A DNA stretch of 64,000 bases, from the NCBI RefSeq assembly GCF_006094395.1, contig NZ_CP035291.1, forward strand, positions 186,001 to 250,000, written 5' to 3'. Below are positions 16,563-25,916 of this stretch, one piece after another (positions within the stretch are counted from its first letter, which is position 1; the number at the start of each line of letters is the position of its first letter). The translations under genes and the position numbers were made by a program. Under the pieces are notes generated by a model. The model was not told the DNA's origin. It searched no databases and was given only the letters and a program-made list of their open reading frames with translations. This DNA comes from Staphylococcus haemolyticus. Its GTDB lineage: Bacteria; Bacillota; Bacilli; Staphylococcales; Staphylococcaceae.

Positions 16563-17585
16563 TTAACTCAATATAAATGACACAAATTCTTCTACGCTAA
16601 GATTGCCAAAGTAGAACGTCAAATCAATGTCATTCAAACGTTCAATCAAGTCAGCTTTGACCATGCGCGTACCAATTAAATGTTCTTCAACATCGTGAAT
16701 GTTACCTTGACCAAAGAAATCTCCATAAATACGACAAGCGGCAATACGGTTATGTTCAATTGATAGGGAAATATCAATTGTGCCACAACTAAAGCGCTCA
16801 TTTCGATTGTATTCATATCGTGGTGAACGGCCATAGTTCCATTCCCAATTATCATACTTTTCAGCGACTAATTGATCAATGCCAGCCCAATCTTCGTCTG
16901 TTAATTCATAGCGTTTGGCATCTTTAATGTCATCTATTCCCATAATTTGCTTAATCATGAGATCTTTGAATTCATGAATGGTGATATCTTGATATTTAGG
17001 GTCTAAAGCGTCTCGGATTTGACCGACGCGGGCACGGACTGATTTGATGCCTTTAGATTCAATCTTCTTACGGTTTGGTTTCAATACGTTGACCATGGCG
17101 TCGTAATCGACATCTAATAGTAATGAATAACCACCATAAATACGGTTATTCAATAATGTCATCGCAGCACCTGAAATTTTCTTCTCATTTAAAGCGAGAT
17201 CATTACGACCACTTTGAATGACGTCAGTTGCGCCTAAATTATGCAACGCTTGAATAGCAGGGCGGTAGAAGCGTTGAAAATCACCATAAATGGATGTATC
17301 TTGTTCTAAAATACAACATACGTTGACAGCACCATCATCGACGTAAACTGCGCCACCGCCTGTATCGCGACGTACGACTTTAATGTTGTTCTCATCGACG
17401 TAGTCTTGATTGATTTCAACCGCTGTATTCTGGAAACGACCGATTTCTACTTTAGGTTGGCAATAATATGGAAGTAATATATCTTCGTCCAGAAAGATAT
17501 TGTTATTAATATATACTTGCATCGCCAAGTTTACGGCGCCATCATCGATATATTTACCATTACGAATAGGTTCTATTAAATACAT
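16563..17585 (-). CDS. lplA2: Lipoate-protein ligase A homologue of the ADP-ribosylation operon
   Basis: A 340-residue biotin/lipoate ligase-family enzyme. Near residue 73 RRDTGGGAVYVDDGAVNVC is the lipoyl-binding glycine-rich loop (RRxxGGGxV), and RNDLALNEKKISGAA near 122 holds the catalytic lysine region. The C-terminal ~110 residues are the LplA accessory domain. It is the last gene of a five-gene operon. In Staphylococcus aureus and Streptococcus pyogenes, LplA2 lipoylates the GcvH-L protein encoded in the same operon, which then becomes the substrate of the sirtuin. Only 11 bases separate it from sirTM. Confidence 0.93.
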   Translation of the reverse strand: MYLIEPIRNGKYIDDGAVNLAMQVYINNNIFLDEDILLPYYCQPKVEIGRFQNTAVEINQDYVDENNIKVVRRDTGGGAVYVDDGAVNVCCILEQDTSIYGDFQRFYRPAIQALHNLGATDVIQSGRNDLALNEKKISGAAMTLLNNRIYGGYSLLLDVDYDAMVNVLKPNRKKIESKGIKSVRARVGQIRDALDPKYQDITIHEFKDLMIKQIMGIDDIKDAKRYELTDEDWAGIDQLVAEKYDNWEWNYGRSPRYEYNRNERFSCGTIDISLSIEHNRIAACRIYGDFFGQGNIHDVEEHLIGTRMVKADLIERLNDIDLTFYFGNLSVEEFVSFILS

Positions 17586-17596
17586 GTTTTTGTCTC

Positions 17597-18511
17597 CTAA
17601 GTTGTTAATTGTCTTTGTGCGTTAATGATTAATGATGCTATATCTTCAGTGAGATGAATGGTTCTATCTTGGATTGATTTAGGGATACGATACGCTTTCT
17701 TGTTTAACGTCATAAACACGGCATTGGGATTGTGACGCGTCATACGTTGGAAAGGATGTTTCACAAATTGTGGTGTCGTATAACCAATACCAATTTCAAG
17801 ATATAACACTTTGCCATTCTTATGAGTATCTAGAAAATGATTGTAGCGATCTAATTGTGCATGGAAATCTGCATCTTCAACCATGCCGACTTGTGCTTTA
17901 CGTTTGTTAATCTCCATAGGGGCATCACATTTTGGGCAATGTGGAATCAACTCATATGGGATTTTCATGTCTTCTTGTTTGGCTACCATTTCGCGAATGG
18001 CATCATCATCACGATATGTTTGTGCATGACAGTGTTGGCTACATTGCCAAAGAATGTATTCTCCTTGAATATGAAATACTTTATTTAAATCATAATCTGC
18101 CACTAAAAAGGCATTATCTGCATTGGTCGTAATAATATGATAATCCTTGTGTTCAAGCATCTTTTTAAGTGCAACGTAAGAAGGGCCGACAGGTTGGTCT
18201 AAGTAGTTCAACTTCACGAAACGACTTTCAAATGCCCAATATTCCTGCCAACTATCAAACGGGTGCAAACTCGCTTGCAACATATCGAAGAAATTATATT
18301 TCTCGATAAAGTCGGGAAAGTTCTGCGTAAAACGTTCACCAATATAAGTGAAACCGTCTGAAGCAGACATACCAGCGCCTATGCCGACAACGATGGCATC
18401 AGCTTCATCAATGGCTTGTGCCAAGATATCCGTTTGAGTGGCGTCTTGTTGTTGCGCCTTATCAAGCGCTATCCAATTCTCGTTATGCGTTGGGTTATCT
18501 GTTGTTGTCAT
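17597..18511 (-). CDS. sirTM: Class M sirtuin, protein ADP-ribosyltransferase (SirTM)
   Basis: A 304-residue sirtuin-fold enzyme that transfers ADP-ribose from NAD+ to lipoylated GcvH-L. Visible are the NAD loop [13 protein letters not shown] (~41-53), TTNADNAF (Asn130, Asp132) and a zinc ribbon with WQCSQHC and HCPKC. At the position where deacetylase sirtuins have the catalytic His before Gly, this protein reads IQG (Gln149), the hallmark of class M transferases. The start overlaps the macrodomain stop by 17 bases. It lies between the ligase and the eraser in a redox-response operon. Confidence 0.95.
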   Translation of the reverse strand: MTTTDNPTHNENWIALDKAQQQDATQTDILAQAIDEADAIVVGIGAGMSASDGFTYIGERFTQNFPDFIEKYNFFDMLQASLHPFDSWQEYWAFESRFVKLNYLDQPVGPSYVALKKMLEHKDYHIITTNADNAFLVADYDLNKVFHIQGEYILWQCSQHCHAQTYRDDDAIREMVAKQEDMKIPYELIPHCPKCDAPMEINKRKAQVGMVEDADFHAQLDRYNHFLDTHKNGKVLYLEIGIGYTTPQFVKHPFQRMTRHNPNAVFMTLNKKAYRIPKSIQDRTIHLTEDIASLIINAQRQLTT

Positions 18512-19292
18512 TGAAAGCCTCCTTATATAGTTCTAAATCTCTATCTGTAAATACGTTAAAGAGTACTTTCAACTCTGAGCCAGTTTCATGTAAATATTGA
18601 CGTGTCGTTTCAATCGCTATACGACTTGCCTCGTCTTGTGGGAATCCAAAGACACCTGTTGAAATACAACAGAATGCTAAGTGTCTTAACCCCTTTTCAT
18701 CGGCAAGCGCTAGACAGCTACGATAACAACGTGCAAGCAAATCTCTATTCATCTGAGATACAGGTTGTTTACGAATTTGCGGGCCAACCGTATGAATGAC
18801 ATATTTGGCTGGTAAATTATAAGCAGAGGTAACCTTTGCTTTACCAACACCTTCTTTACGTCCTTGTTGCTCAATTATATGAGCGCAATCTAGACGTAAC
18901 TGTACACCAGCCTTGGTATGAATGATGTTATCTATGCATTCGTGATTCGCTTGCATACATCCTAAGAATCGGCTATTCGCTGCGTTGACGATACCGTCAA
19001 TATCAAGTGTTGTGATGTCACCTAGCCATAAATATAATGGCTCATCTGAAACAGGTGTTAAATCATCAATATGTGTAATGTCTTGTTGGTTGTTTAATGT
19101 AGATAAATAGGCATCTTGAATATCTAAGTACTCAGAACTGACAGGCTCAGGTGGACGAACATTGGCCAAACCACGATACAATTCCCACTGTTCTGTGTCA
19201 GTGTGAGGGAGGTCTAAAGGTTTGTCACCATATTGTTCCTTCCACATCGTTTCAATAAGATAAGCTAAACGTTCTTGTTGGTTCACTGACAT
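18495..19292 (-). CDS. Macrodomain ADP-ribosyl hydrolase, zinc-type
   Basis: A 265-residue protein with an N-terminal helical region (~1-80) and a MacroD-type macrodomain. [17 protein letters not shown] (91-107) is the ADP-ribose site, followed by GCMQANHEC (111-119), whose Cys112, His117 and Cys119 fit the zinc-binding set of this subfamily. [14 protein letters not shown] near 208 is the phosphate loop. It removes ADP-ribose from GcvH-L, opposing SirTM. The stop of gcvH-L is directly adjacent (0-base gap), and the 3' end overlaps sirTM. Confidence 0.94.
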   Translation of the reverse strand: MSVNQQERLAYLIETMWKEQYGDKPLDLPHTDTEQWELYRGLANVRPPEPVSSEYLDIQDAYLSTLNNQQDITHIDDLTPVSDEPLYLWLGDITTLDIDGIVNAANSRFLGCMQANHECIDNIIHTKAGVQLRLDCAHIIEQQGRKEGVGKAKVTSAYNLPAKYVIHTVGPQIRKQPVSQMNRDLLARCYRSCLALADEKGLRHLAFCCISTGVFGFPQDEASRIAIETTRQYLHETGSELKVLFNVFTDRDLELYKEAFNDNNR

Positions 19293-19634
19293 TTAGTCCT
19301 CATCTGGATCTGGTAATGCGTCGTATGCTGCTTCATCTACATTTTCTAATTTAACTAACCAATTTTCTTCTGGCTTTTCAGAATTTAAAATAGCTGGCTC
19401 ATCTTCAGCTTTCGTATTACGTTCGACAATTTTACCTGCAAGTGGAGATTGCACATCTAACACAGTTTTAGATGCTTCGATACTCACGATTTCATCATTG
19501 ACGTTAACGTCATCTGGTCCCATAAATTCTACATAACCTACTGTACCTACGTCATCTTGTAATTCAGGTGTCATACGATAAATATATTGGTTTCCTACCT
19601 TTTCAACATATAAATAATTAGCTAATTTAGCCAT
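19293..19634 (-). CDS. gcvH-L: GcvH-like lipoyl carrier protein (GcvH-L)
   Basis: A 113-residue lipoyl-domain protein resembling glycine cleavage H protein. Lys56 in VSIEASKTVLDVQSP is the lipoylation site, and Asp27 in LQDDVG corresponds to the reported ADP-ribose acceptor. It ends in an acidic tail (DALPDPDED). It serves as carrier and target in the operon: LplA2 loads lipoate, SirTM adds ADP-ribose, and the macrodomain protein removes it. It is distinct from housekeeping GcvH by context. GAAAGGATG precedes the start. Confidence 0.95.
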   Translation of the reverse strand: MAKLANYLYVEKVGNQYIYRMTPELQDDVGTVGYVEFMGPDDVNVNDEIVSIEASKTVLDVQSPLAGKIVERNTKAEDEPAILNSEKPEENWLVKLENVDEAAYDALPDPDED

Positions 19635-19655
19635 TTTATATCATCCTTTCTTTAT

Positions 19656-20657
19656 TTATAAATACGCTTGTGCGATGCGTTCAATTGTACGACATCGTTG
19701 GTCGATGCCTGGTAATAGCGGTACGACTAAGACTTCATCCGCCTTAAATTCTTGGATCATTGCGTCCAAGCGGGGTTTCACTTGCTCGATTGTGCCAGCT
19801 AAGATGCGTGCACGATGCTGAGCGATAACGCGTTTATCACGGTCACTTAAGTTATATTGTTGTGCTGTTTCGATGGATGGGAAGCGGTCGAACTCGGCAA
19901 ATTGACGTTTGCCTAGTAGCCACACGTCAAGTGCGTGTAGTAAGTCTTGCGCTTCTTCTTCAGTGTCCGTTACAATCGCAAACGTTGTTAACATGACTGT
20001 GGGTGACATGTTTAATGCAGTTTGTTGAAAGTGTTCACGATACGTCTCTACTGACGCTTTAGCTGCATCAATCTTATCTTGGCTAGGTAATAAGAATGTT
20101 CCTAATGTGTAGCCCATGCCTTGTGTAGCAGCTAATTTAGCTGAGCGTTGGCTTGCACTTAAGAGCCACATTTCTGGATGACGTGATAGGTGAGGTTGAC
20201 TAATCACTTGTCCTACACGTTGTTCCTCTGGTGCTTGCGTCAAATAATGACGAATATCCTCAATGCTTTGTGCATAATCAAGATAGTCACGCTTGTCCTC
20301 ATCCATTGCGCGTTTGACCACCGCTGTACCTGGATTATTGCCGATACCCAAGTCAACCCGACCAGGATGGAGTGCCTCTAACATTTTAAAATTTTCGGCC
20401 ACTTTAAACGGGCTATAGTGAGGCAACATGACGCCACCAGACCCTAACTTAATGCGCTTCGTTTCCCCTAACAAATGCATCATTAATAATTCAGGACTAC
20501 CACTCGCAAACGCTGGAACATCATGATGTTCTGTTAACCAGAAACGCTTGTAGCCTAAGTCATCAGCGAGTTTCGCAAGTCTTGTGGTATCTTGTAAAGC
20601 TTGCGTCGCATCCTTGCCTTCATCAATCATGGCATAATCTAATATATTGAAATCCAC
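19656..20657 (-). CDS. LLM-class flavin-dependent oxidoreductase (luciferase-like monooxygenase)
   Basis: A 333-residue TIM-barrel flavoprotein with family motifs LGYKRFWLTEHHDVPAFASG (~34) and KLGSGGVMLPHYSPFKVAENF (~91). It starts with GTG 20657. As first gene of the ADP-ribosylation operon it is thought to supply or use reducing equivalents in the oxidative-stress response that the operon serves; the substrate is not known. gcvH-L follows after 21 bases. A divergent Old Yellow Enzyme gene shares the upstream region. Confidence 0.92.
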   Translation of the reverse strand: MDFNILDYAMIDEGKDATQALQDTTRLAKLADDLGYKRFWLTEHHDVPAFASGSPELLMMHLLGETKRIKLGSGGVMLPHYSPFKVAENFKMLEALHPGRVDLGIGNNPGTAVVKRAMDEDKRDYLDYAQSIEDIRHYLTQAPEEQRVGQVISQPHLSRHPEMWLLSASQRSAKLAATQGMGYTLGTFLLPSQDKIDAAKASVETYREHFQQTALNMSPTVMLTTFAIVTDTEEEAQDLLHALDVWLLGKRQFAEFDRFPSIETAQQYNLSDRDKRVIAQHRARILAGTIEQVKPRLDAMIQEFKADEVLVVPLLPGIDQRCRTIERIAQAYL

Positions 20658-20897
20658 TTGGCGCTCATCTCCAAAGTTAATTGTTTAGTCCCTTAATTAT
20701 AATACCCACCACCATTTTAACGTGTTTAGTGAAATTTTGTAGGAATTTAGTTTATACGTCACACAAATGTTCTAGTGGTTTTCTTCTTTTTCTGAAAAGG
20801 GGTGCTAAAACAGTTCACAAACAAGTCGATTGAGTATTGTCATAAAGCATGATACTTTGAAAATAATACAAAAATGAACGAAAGAGGATGTCATAAA

Positions 20898-22091
20898 ATG
20901 TCGAAATTCGCACCACTGCTAGAACCTATTACACTATCTAATGGCATTACATTAGCTAATCGATTTGTTCTTTCGCCCATGACGACGAACTCGTCTACTA
21001 AAGAAGGGCATATAACAGAGGAAGACATACGTTATGCGAAACGTCGTGCCAATTCAGCAGGATTACAAGTAACTGGCGCAGCTTATATCGAGCCATATGG
21101 TCAGTTATTTGAATATGGGTTTAATATTTCTGATGATGCTTGTATTCCTGGTTTAAGAAAAGTGGCGCAAGCTATGAAACAAGAGGGGAATAAAGCGATT
21201 ATTCAACTTGCACATGCTGGAAGATTCTCAAATACTGCAATTATGAATTATGGGGAAGTCTATGGCCCAAGTCCAATGACGTTACACTCTCCAATTAAAC
21301 ATGACGTTTTAGAAATGTCGGTGGAGAAAATTCATGACGTCATACAACAATATGCCGATGCAACATCTAGAGCAATTCAAGCTGGATTTGATGGCGTTGA
21401 AATCTCCGTTGCACAACGTTTACTCATTCAAACTTTCTTCTCTACGTTCTCAAATCAACGACATGATCAATATGGCGTTGATTCGTTAGAGAACCGAGCA
21501 CGCTTTGGCTTAGAAGTCATGCAGGCAGTACAAAAAGTCATCGATGAAGAGGCGCCTAGTGATTTCATATTCGGTTACAGAGCGACACCTGAAGAGACAA
21601 GAGGTAGTGATTTAGGCTATACAGTTGATGAATTTAATCAACATTTAGATTGGGTCATGGAAGTCGCAAATATTCATTATGTGGCTATCGCAAGTTGGGG
21701 ACGCAATATTTACCAGAATAAGACGCGTACACCAGGCGACAATTATGGACGCCGCGTCAATCAAGTCGTATATGAGTATTTAAATGGACATGTGCCGTTG
21801 ATTGCGAGTGGTGGTATTAATACACCTGAAACGGCACTAGATGCTTTAAATAACGCTGATATGGTCGGCATGTCGTCACCATTTGTTACAGAACCTGACT
21901 TCGTTCATAAATTGGCAGAAGGACGTGAAGACGACATTGATTTACATGTACATCCAGATGAGTTAGATGAGCTGGCCATTCCACATGCTGCCTTTAAAGA
22001 CATTGTTCAAATGATGGATTACGGTGAAGGTCTGCAGAAGAAAACACGCGATGAATTGCGTAAATTAGAGAAAAATTATGATGAGGAATAG
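20898..22091 (+). CDS. Old Yellow Enzyme-family NADH:flavin oxidoreductase
   Basis: A 397-residue FMN-dependent TIM-barrel ene-reductase. N-terminal ITLANRFVLSPMTTNS, IIQLAHAGRFS (~105) and a C-terminal IASGGINTPETA (FMN phosphate site) are the family signs. The usual catalytic His/Asn pair near residue 175 reads differently: VEISVAQRLLIQTFFS, as in the NemA-like staphylococcal group. The start is ATG 20898, with AAAGAGG upstream. It is divergent from the ADP-ribosylation operon and is commonly part of the same redox neighbourhood in staphylococci. Confidence 0.9.
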   Translation: MSKFAPLLEPITLSNGITLANRFVLSPMTTNSSTKEGHITEEDIRYAKRRANSAGLQVTGAAYIEPYGQLFEYGFNISDDACIPGLRKVAQAMKQEGNKAIIQLAHAGRFSNTAIMNYGEVYGPSPMTLHSPIKHDVLEMSVEKIHDVIQQYADATSRAIQAGFDGVEISVAQRLLIQTFFSTFSNQRHDQYGVDSLENRARFGLEVMQAVQKVIDEEAPSDFIFGYRATPEETRGSDLGYTVDEFNQHLDWVMEVANIHYVAIASWGRNIYQNKTRTPGDNYGRRVNQVVYEYLNGHVPLIASGGINTPETALDALNNADMVGMSSPFVTEPDFVHKLAEGREDDIDLHVHPDELDELAIPHAAFKDIVQMMDYGEGLQKKTRDELRKLEKNYDEE

Positions 22092-22092
22092 A

Positions 22093-22140
22093 GAGTAAGG
22101 CAGAAATCGAGTGTGTTAAAAAGATTTCGTTGCCTTGCCC
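22093..22140. repeat. Staphylococcal intergenic hairpin, degenerate copy
   Basis: AAGGCAGAAATC pairs with GATTTCGTTGCCTT around a 14-base loop just after the OYE stop. The layout matches the GGGAGTGGGAC hairpins at 11360 and 34096. A terminator role is likely. Confidence 0.55.
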
Positions 22141-22253
22141 TTGCAATGAAGACTATAACGGTGAATATGTTGATTAAGGCTGGGATATTTTAAGATATTC
22201 TAGTCTATTGTTTTGTTTAATTTCCGGCTAAATATTTAATTTTTCACGCCGTT

Positions 22254-22286
22254 AATGTAAACTTATTTATATATAAAGTTTACATT
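22254..22286 (+). promoter_or_regulatory. BirA operator
   Basis: AATGTAAAC, 15 bases, GTTTACATT: a perfect inverted repeat matching the Firmicutes BirA (biotin repressor) site. It lies 42 bases before bioB and overlaps the probable promoter, so biotin should repress bioB through biotinyl-AMP-BirA. Confidence 0.93.
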
Positions 22287-22328
22287 TAGAATTTTTACGG
22301 GATTTTTTAAAGTAAGGGGTTTAATAAC

Positions 22329-23294
22329 ATGAGATTAAATTTAGCAGAACGTATCTTAAATCAAGACGTATTAAGTAAGGATGAGGCGTTAGCATTATTT
22401 GAAGATGAAACGATTGATACATTTGAATTATTAAATGAAGCATATATCATTCGGAAACACTTTTTCGGGAAAAAAGTGAAACTCAATATGATATTAAATG
22501 CGAAAAGTGGAATTTGTTCAGAAGACTGTGGTTATTGCGGTCAATCGGTGAAAATGAAAGAAAAACAACGCTATGCGTTAGTTGAACCTGACAAAATTAA
22601 AGCTGGTGCACAGGTAGCGACGGAGAATCATATTGGTACATATTGTATTGTCATGAGTGGACGTGGGCCTACAAATAGAGAGGTTGATCATATCTGTGAG
22701 ACGGTTCATGATATTAAAGTGTTGCATCCACAACTTAAAATTTGCGCATGTTTAGGTTTAACAAATGAAGAACAAGCGGAGAAGTTAAAAGAAGCGGGTG
22801 TGGATCGCTATAATCATAATTTGAATACAAGCGAAAGGTATCATAATGAAGTCGTTACAACACATACATATGAAGATCGTGTGCGTACGGTTGAAATTAT
22901 GAAAGCGAATCATATCTCGCCATGTTCTGGAGTTATTTGTGGCATGGGTGAGACGAACGAGGATATCATCGATATGGCATTTGCGTTGAGAGAAATTGAT
23001 GCTGATAGTATTCCAATTAATTTCTTACATCCAATTAAAGGGACAAAATTCGGGGGACTCGATTTATTGTCACCAATGAAATGTTTAAGAATTATTGCGA
23101 TGTTTCGATTGATTAACCCATCTAAAGAAATTCGTATTGCAGGTGGGCGTGAAGTCAATTTACGTTCTTTACAAGCCATCGCATTAAAAGCAGCCAATTC
23201 CATCTTTGTAGGTGATTATCTGATTACAGGTGGGCAACCGAATGAACTCGATTATCAAATGATTGAAGATTTAGGGTTTGAGATTGATGGGTAA
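22329..23294 (+). CDS. bioB: Biotin synthase
   Basis: A 321-residue radical-SAM enzyme converting dethiobiotin to biotin. [11 protein letters not shown] (~63-73) holds the CxxxCxxC cluster cysteines. [11 protein letters not shown] (~159) and the second-cluster [10 protein letters not shown] arginine (~260) are present, so all catalytic elements look intact. AAGTAAGGGG precedes ATG 22329. It stands alone here, without bioD, bioA, bioF or bioW, under a canonical BirA operator. It may use imported dethiobiotin or partners elsewhere on the chromosome. Confidence 0.97.
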   Translation: MRLNLAERILNQDVLSKDEALALFEDETIDTFELLNEAYIIRKHFFGKKVKLNMILNAKSGICSEDCGYCGQSVKMKEKQRYALVEPDKIKAGAQVATENHIGTYCIVMSGRGPTNREVDHICETVHDIKVLHPQLKICACLGLTNEEQAEKLKEAGVDRYNHNLNTSERYHNEVVTTHTYEDRVRTVEIMKANHISPCSGVICGMGETNEDIIDMAFALREIDADSIPINFLHPIKGTKFGGLDLLSPMKCLRIIAMFRLINPSKEIRIAGGREVNLRSLQAIALKAANSIFVGDYLITGGQPNELDYQMIEDLGFEIDG

Positions 23295-23397
23295 TTTAGG
23301 AAGACTTTGATATTTGATACGATAAAAGAGAATAATATTTGGAAGAGAATGAAAATATTTTATTGGTTTGATATAAAATGGGGGAAACTTACAATTA

Positions 23398-23973
23398 CTA
23401 AAATTTATAAAATGCAGAAACAATTTTACCCTTATCTGTATTTCTATATTGAAATATTTTAAAGCCACAATCTTCACAATAAAATTTTTCTAGTTTGAAA
23501 TGATCGTACCAGTCAACGCAAACATGTTTCAATGCAGTTTTTTTATAAATATCATAAGCTATTGAGAATGCATATTCTAAAATTGTTTTCCCTGAAACTA
23601 AACCTTTATATTGGTCGTCTCTAGCGAGTTTCGTAATTAATAAAGATGGAAATTCATTGTTTTTCATAGCATCAGAAGAAATTTTCTTTTTAATATTTTT
23701 ACTTACATTAATTTCAAATTTTATGATGACTATTTTTAAACAAAAATATCCGATGAGTTCTGAAGTATCGGAATCAATTAATAAATACGTGCGGATTGAA
23801 TTTTGTTTATTTAAAGAAAGAGCTTTGTCTTGCAAGTAAGATGCAATAGAAGGGTTTGAAGAAGTTTTAAATTTACTTATATTTCGTCGGATAAGTTTGA
23901 GAAGAAATTCATCTTCCATCTCATAGTTAGTAAGTTCAAAGATATTACAAAGTTGATGGTTTATCTTTTTCAT
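23398..23973 (-). CDS. GNAT acetyltransferase, possible toxin of a TA pair
   Basis: A 191-residue GNAT-fold protein. Motif A reads LLITKLARDDQYKGLVSGKT (111-130), with the acetyl-CoA pyrophosphate loop in slightly degenerate form (QYKGLVSG for QxxGxG). Near the end FYCEDCGFKIF (164-174) holds the tyrosine typical of GNAT catalysis. This layout (LxRLAxDxxYxGxGxG... FYxxxGF) is that of TacT/AtaT-like toxins that acetylate aminoacyl-tRNA. An overlapping 55-codon gene lies immediately upstream on the same strand. It could equally be an ordinary acetyltransferase; the partner makes the toxin reading attractive but unproved. Confidence 0.75.
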   Translation of the reverse strand: MKKINHQLCNIFELTNYEMEDEFLLKLIRRNISKFKTSSNPSIASYLQDKALSLNKQNSIRTYLLIDSDTSELIGYFCLKIVIIKFEINVSKNIKKKISSDAMKNNEFPSLLITKLARDDQYKGLVSGKTILEYAFSIAYDIYKKTALKHVCVDWYDHFKLEKFYCEDCGFKIFQYRNTDKGKIVSAFYKF

Positions 23974-24112
23974 TTTCTACTAGTTTTTTAAATGGATTTG
24001 GTTGTGGTGTATCTTCTTCAAGTCGGTTATGAAAAGGCTTAAACTTTGCAGTTGCAAATATGATAGCTTCTTCTTCAGTTAAAGTATATGAATTTCTTTC
24101 TTCTGGAATCAT
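23945..24112 (-). CDS. Small acidic protein upstream of GNAT, possible antitoxin
   Basis: A 55-codon gene read by eye. It begins MIPEERNSYTLTEEEAIIF and ends NEKDKPSTL. ATG 24112 has GGAG (24124-24121) seven bases upstream, and a near-consensus promoter (TTGCCA, 17 bases, TATAAT) lies at 24180-24152. Its last 29 bases overlap the start of the GNAT gene, an arrangement seen in toxin-antitoxin operons. It has no obvious ribbon-helix-helix, so it is not the usual DUF1778 antitoxin. Function inferred only from position. Confidence 0.6.
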   Translation of the reverse strand: MIPEERNSYTLTEEEAIIFATAKFKPFHNRLEEDTPQPNPFKKLVENEKDKPSTL

Positions 24113-24151
24113 AGTATCATCTCCATTTGTTATAATATAATATTTTTATAA

Positions 24152-24180
24152 ATTATAATGCGTATTAAAATATTTGGCAA
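24152..24180 (-). promoter_or_regulatory. Sigma-A promoter of the GNAT/small-protein pair
   Basis: Read on the minus strand: TTGCCA (24180-24175), 17 bases, TATAAT (24157-24152). The predicted start lies about 30 bases before the small gene's ATG. Confidence 0.7.
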
Positions 24181-24261
24181 CAGAAAAGATATGTAAGTAA
24201 AAGTCTTTATTTGTTCAATAGTATTGACTAAGGAAGAGATAAATATAAAGGAATAAAGAAC

Positions 24262-24299
24262 AAAAAAGGAGGGAAACAGAATTCACTGTTTCTCTCCTT
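24262..24299 (-). terminator. Terminator of the DASS transporter gene
   Basis: On the minus strand GGAGAGAAACAG and CTGTTTCCCTCC form a stem, followed by TTTTTT. Confidence 0.9.
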
Positions 24300-24306
24300 A
24301 ATATAA

Positions 24307-25725
24307 TTACATCAAACCTATCAATTTCATCCATAAGGAACCTAAACCGAGCCAGATTACAAAGTACACAACGCCTAAGGCTAGGTTCATCAGCCACCAA
24401 CGTTTCTGAGTGACGTAACCGGCTGCGTAAAGAATAGGTGCAGGACCACTACTATAGTGTGTTGTAGAGGCCATTAAGTTACCAAAGAAACCAAGCATTA
24501 ATGCACTAAATAACGGTGGTGCACCTGCAGCAACGGCTACACCGAGTAATGCTGCATACATAGCACTGACGTGAGCAGTTGAGCTAGCAAATAAATAATG
24601 TGAATAGAAATAGAAGATTATTAGTATCACAAGGACGACTGGCCAACTTAGACCGCCTAAACTGTTTGCGATAGTATGGCTTAACCATGGAATAAAGCCT
24701 AATTGATTCAGTTGATCTGCCATCATAACTAGCACTGAGAACCAAACTAATGTATTCCAAGCGCCGGTTTCATTTAAAATATCTTTCCAATCTAACACGC
24801 CTGTAATAAGTAATAAAGATAATGCGATAAAAGCAGTTAATGTTGCGTCTACACCAATAAAGCTACCGACTACCCAAAGTAGTAATGCGATAATAAATAC
24901 ACCAATCATGAATTTTTCAGCTTTAGCAATTGAACCCATATCAGCTAATTCATTTTCAGCCCAATCTTTCGCATCAGGTGTCTCTTTAACTGTTGGCGGA
25001 TACATTTTATAAATAATAAATGGTATGACGATAAGTGACACAATACCAGGGACGATGGCTGCTAAGAACCAGTTCATCCAAGTAACGTGAACATGTGCAG
25101 TCTTCTCAGCTAAGTTCTGAGCAAGCGGGTTACCGGCCATTGCAGTTAAGAACATCGCGGCAGTAATAAGGTTGCCGTGGAATTCAGTAAAGATTAAAAA
25201 TGACCCCACCTTACGCTCGGTGCCTTGTTTCGGATCAGAATCAAATGATTTAGAGAGCGACTGAATGATTGGAAACATAATTCCACCTGCGCGAGCAGTA
25301 TTACTAGGTGTTGCTGGTGCTAAAATCAAATCTACACCGACAAGTGAGTATGCTAGACCGAGTGTCTTCTTCCCAAATAATCTTACGAACTGAAGTGCGA
25401 TACGACGACCGAGTCCAGTTTTAACGAAGCCTCTAGAGATAAAGAATGCCATTGCAATCAACCAAATACTAGGATTACCGAAACCTTGTACGGCAGTCTT
25501 TGTATCGATAACGCCAACTAACACGGTTAGCGTGAACCCTATGATTGATACGGCACCAATCGGCATAGGTTGTGTGATACAGCCGATAATGGTACCTACG
25601 AATATAGCAAACATTAGCCATGCATCCAGACTTAATGATTCAGGTCTGAAAGGTGCAAGCACAGCTATAAGTATGCCTATGACTAAAGGTAATATAAATT
25701 TTTTATATTTAACAGAGTTATTCAT
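24307..25725 (-). CDS. DASS-family dicarboxylate/2-oxoglutarate transporter
   Basis: A 472-residue polytopic protein of the divalent anion:Na+ symporter family (SLC13, CitT/YflS-like). APATPSNTARAGGIMFPI near residue 137 and a C-terminal ASSTAHVSAMYAALLG are the two SNT/STxH hairpin motifs that bind sodium and carboxylate. It probably exchanges or imports malate, 2-oxoglutarate or related C4/C5 acids. It is divergent from a DUF819 membrane gene; a Fur-like box lies between them. A strong terminator follows. Confidence 0.9.
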   Translation of the reverse strand: MNNSVKYKKFILPLVIGILIAVLAPFRPESLSLDAWLMFAIFVGTIIGCITQPMPIGAVSIIGFTLTVLVGVIDTKTAVQGFGNPSIWLIAMAFFISRGFVKTGLGRRIALQFVRLFGKKTLGLAYSLVGVDLILAPATPSNTARAGGIMFPIIQSLSKSFDSDPKQGTERKVGSFLIFTEFHGNLITAAMFLTAMAGNPLAQNLAEKTAHVHVTWMNWFLAAIVPGIVSLIVIPFIIYKMYPPTVKETPDAKDWAENELADMGSIAKAEKFMIGVFIIALLLWVVGSFIGVDATLTAFIALSLLLITGVLDWKDILNETGAWNTLVWFSVLVMMADQLNQLGFIPWLSHTIANSLGGLSWPVVLVILIIFYFYSHYLFASSTAHVSAMYAALLGVAVAAGAPPLFSALMLGFFGNLMASTTHYSSGPAPILYAAGYVTQKRWWLMNLALGVVYFVIWLGLGSLWMKLIGLM

Positions 25726-25813
25726 CTAGAAACCTTCTTTCCAAATTTCGAACATTTTCATACATAGAATAGTCCTATTTTTAAGCAATGTACAGAGCAT
25801 TTTTACATTTTAT

Positions 25814-25828
25814 TGAGAATTATTATCA
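25814..25828. promoter_or_regulatory. Fur-like 7-1-7 box between DASS and DUF819 genes
   Basis: TGAGAATTATTATCA differs from the TGATAATNATTATCA Fur/PerR-family inverted repeat at one position. It lies between divergent start codons. The same 15-mer recurs at 51150-51164, and a relative lies at 48669-48683. Confidence 0.6.
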
Positions 25829-25916
25829 GTAGATTATAACGTTATAAAAACGACATAGACTATCGAAATTAAATTATGAATAGTATAAAATGTTACTCAA
25901 GAAGGGGGATGGGATG

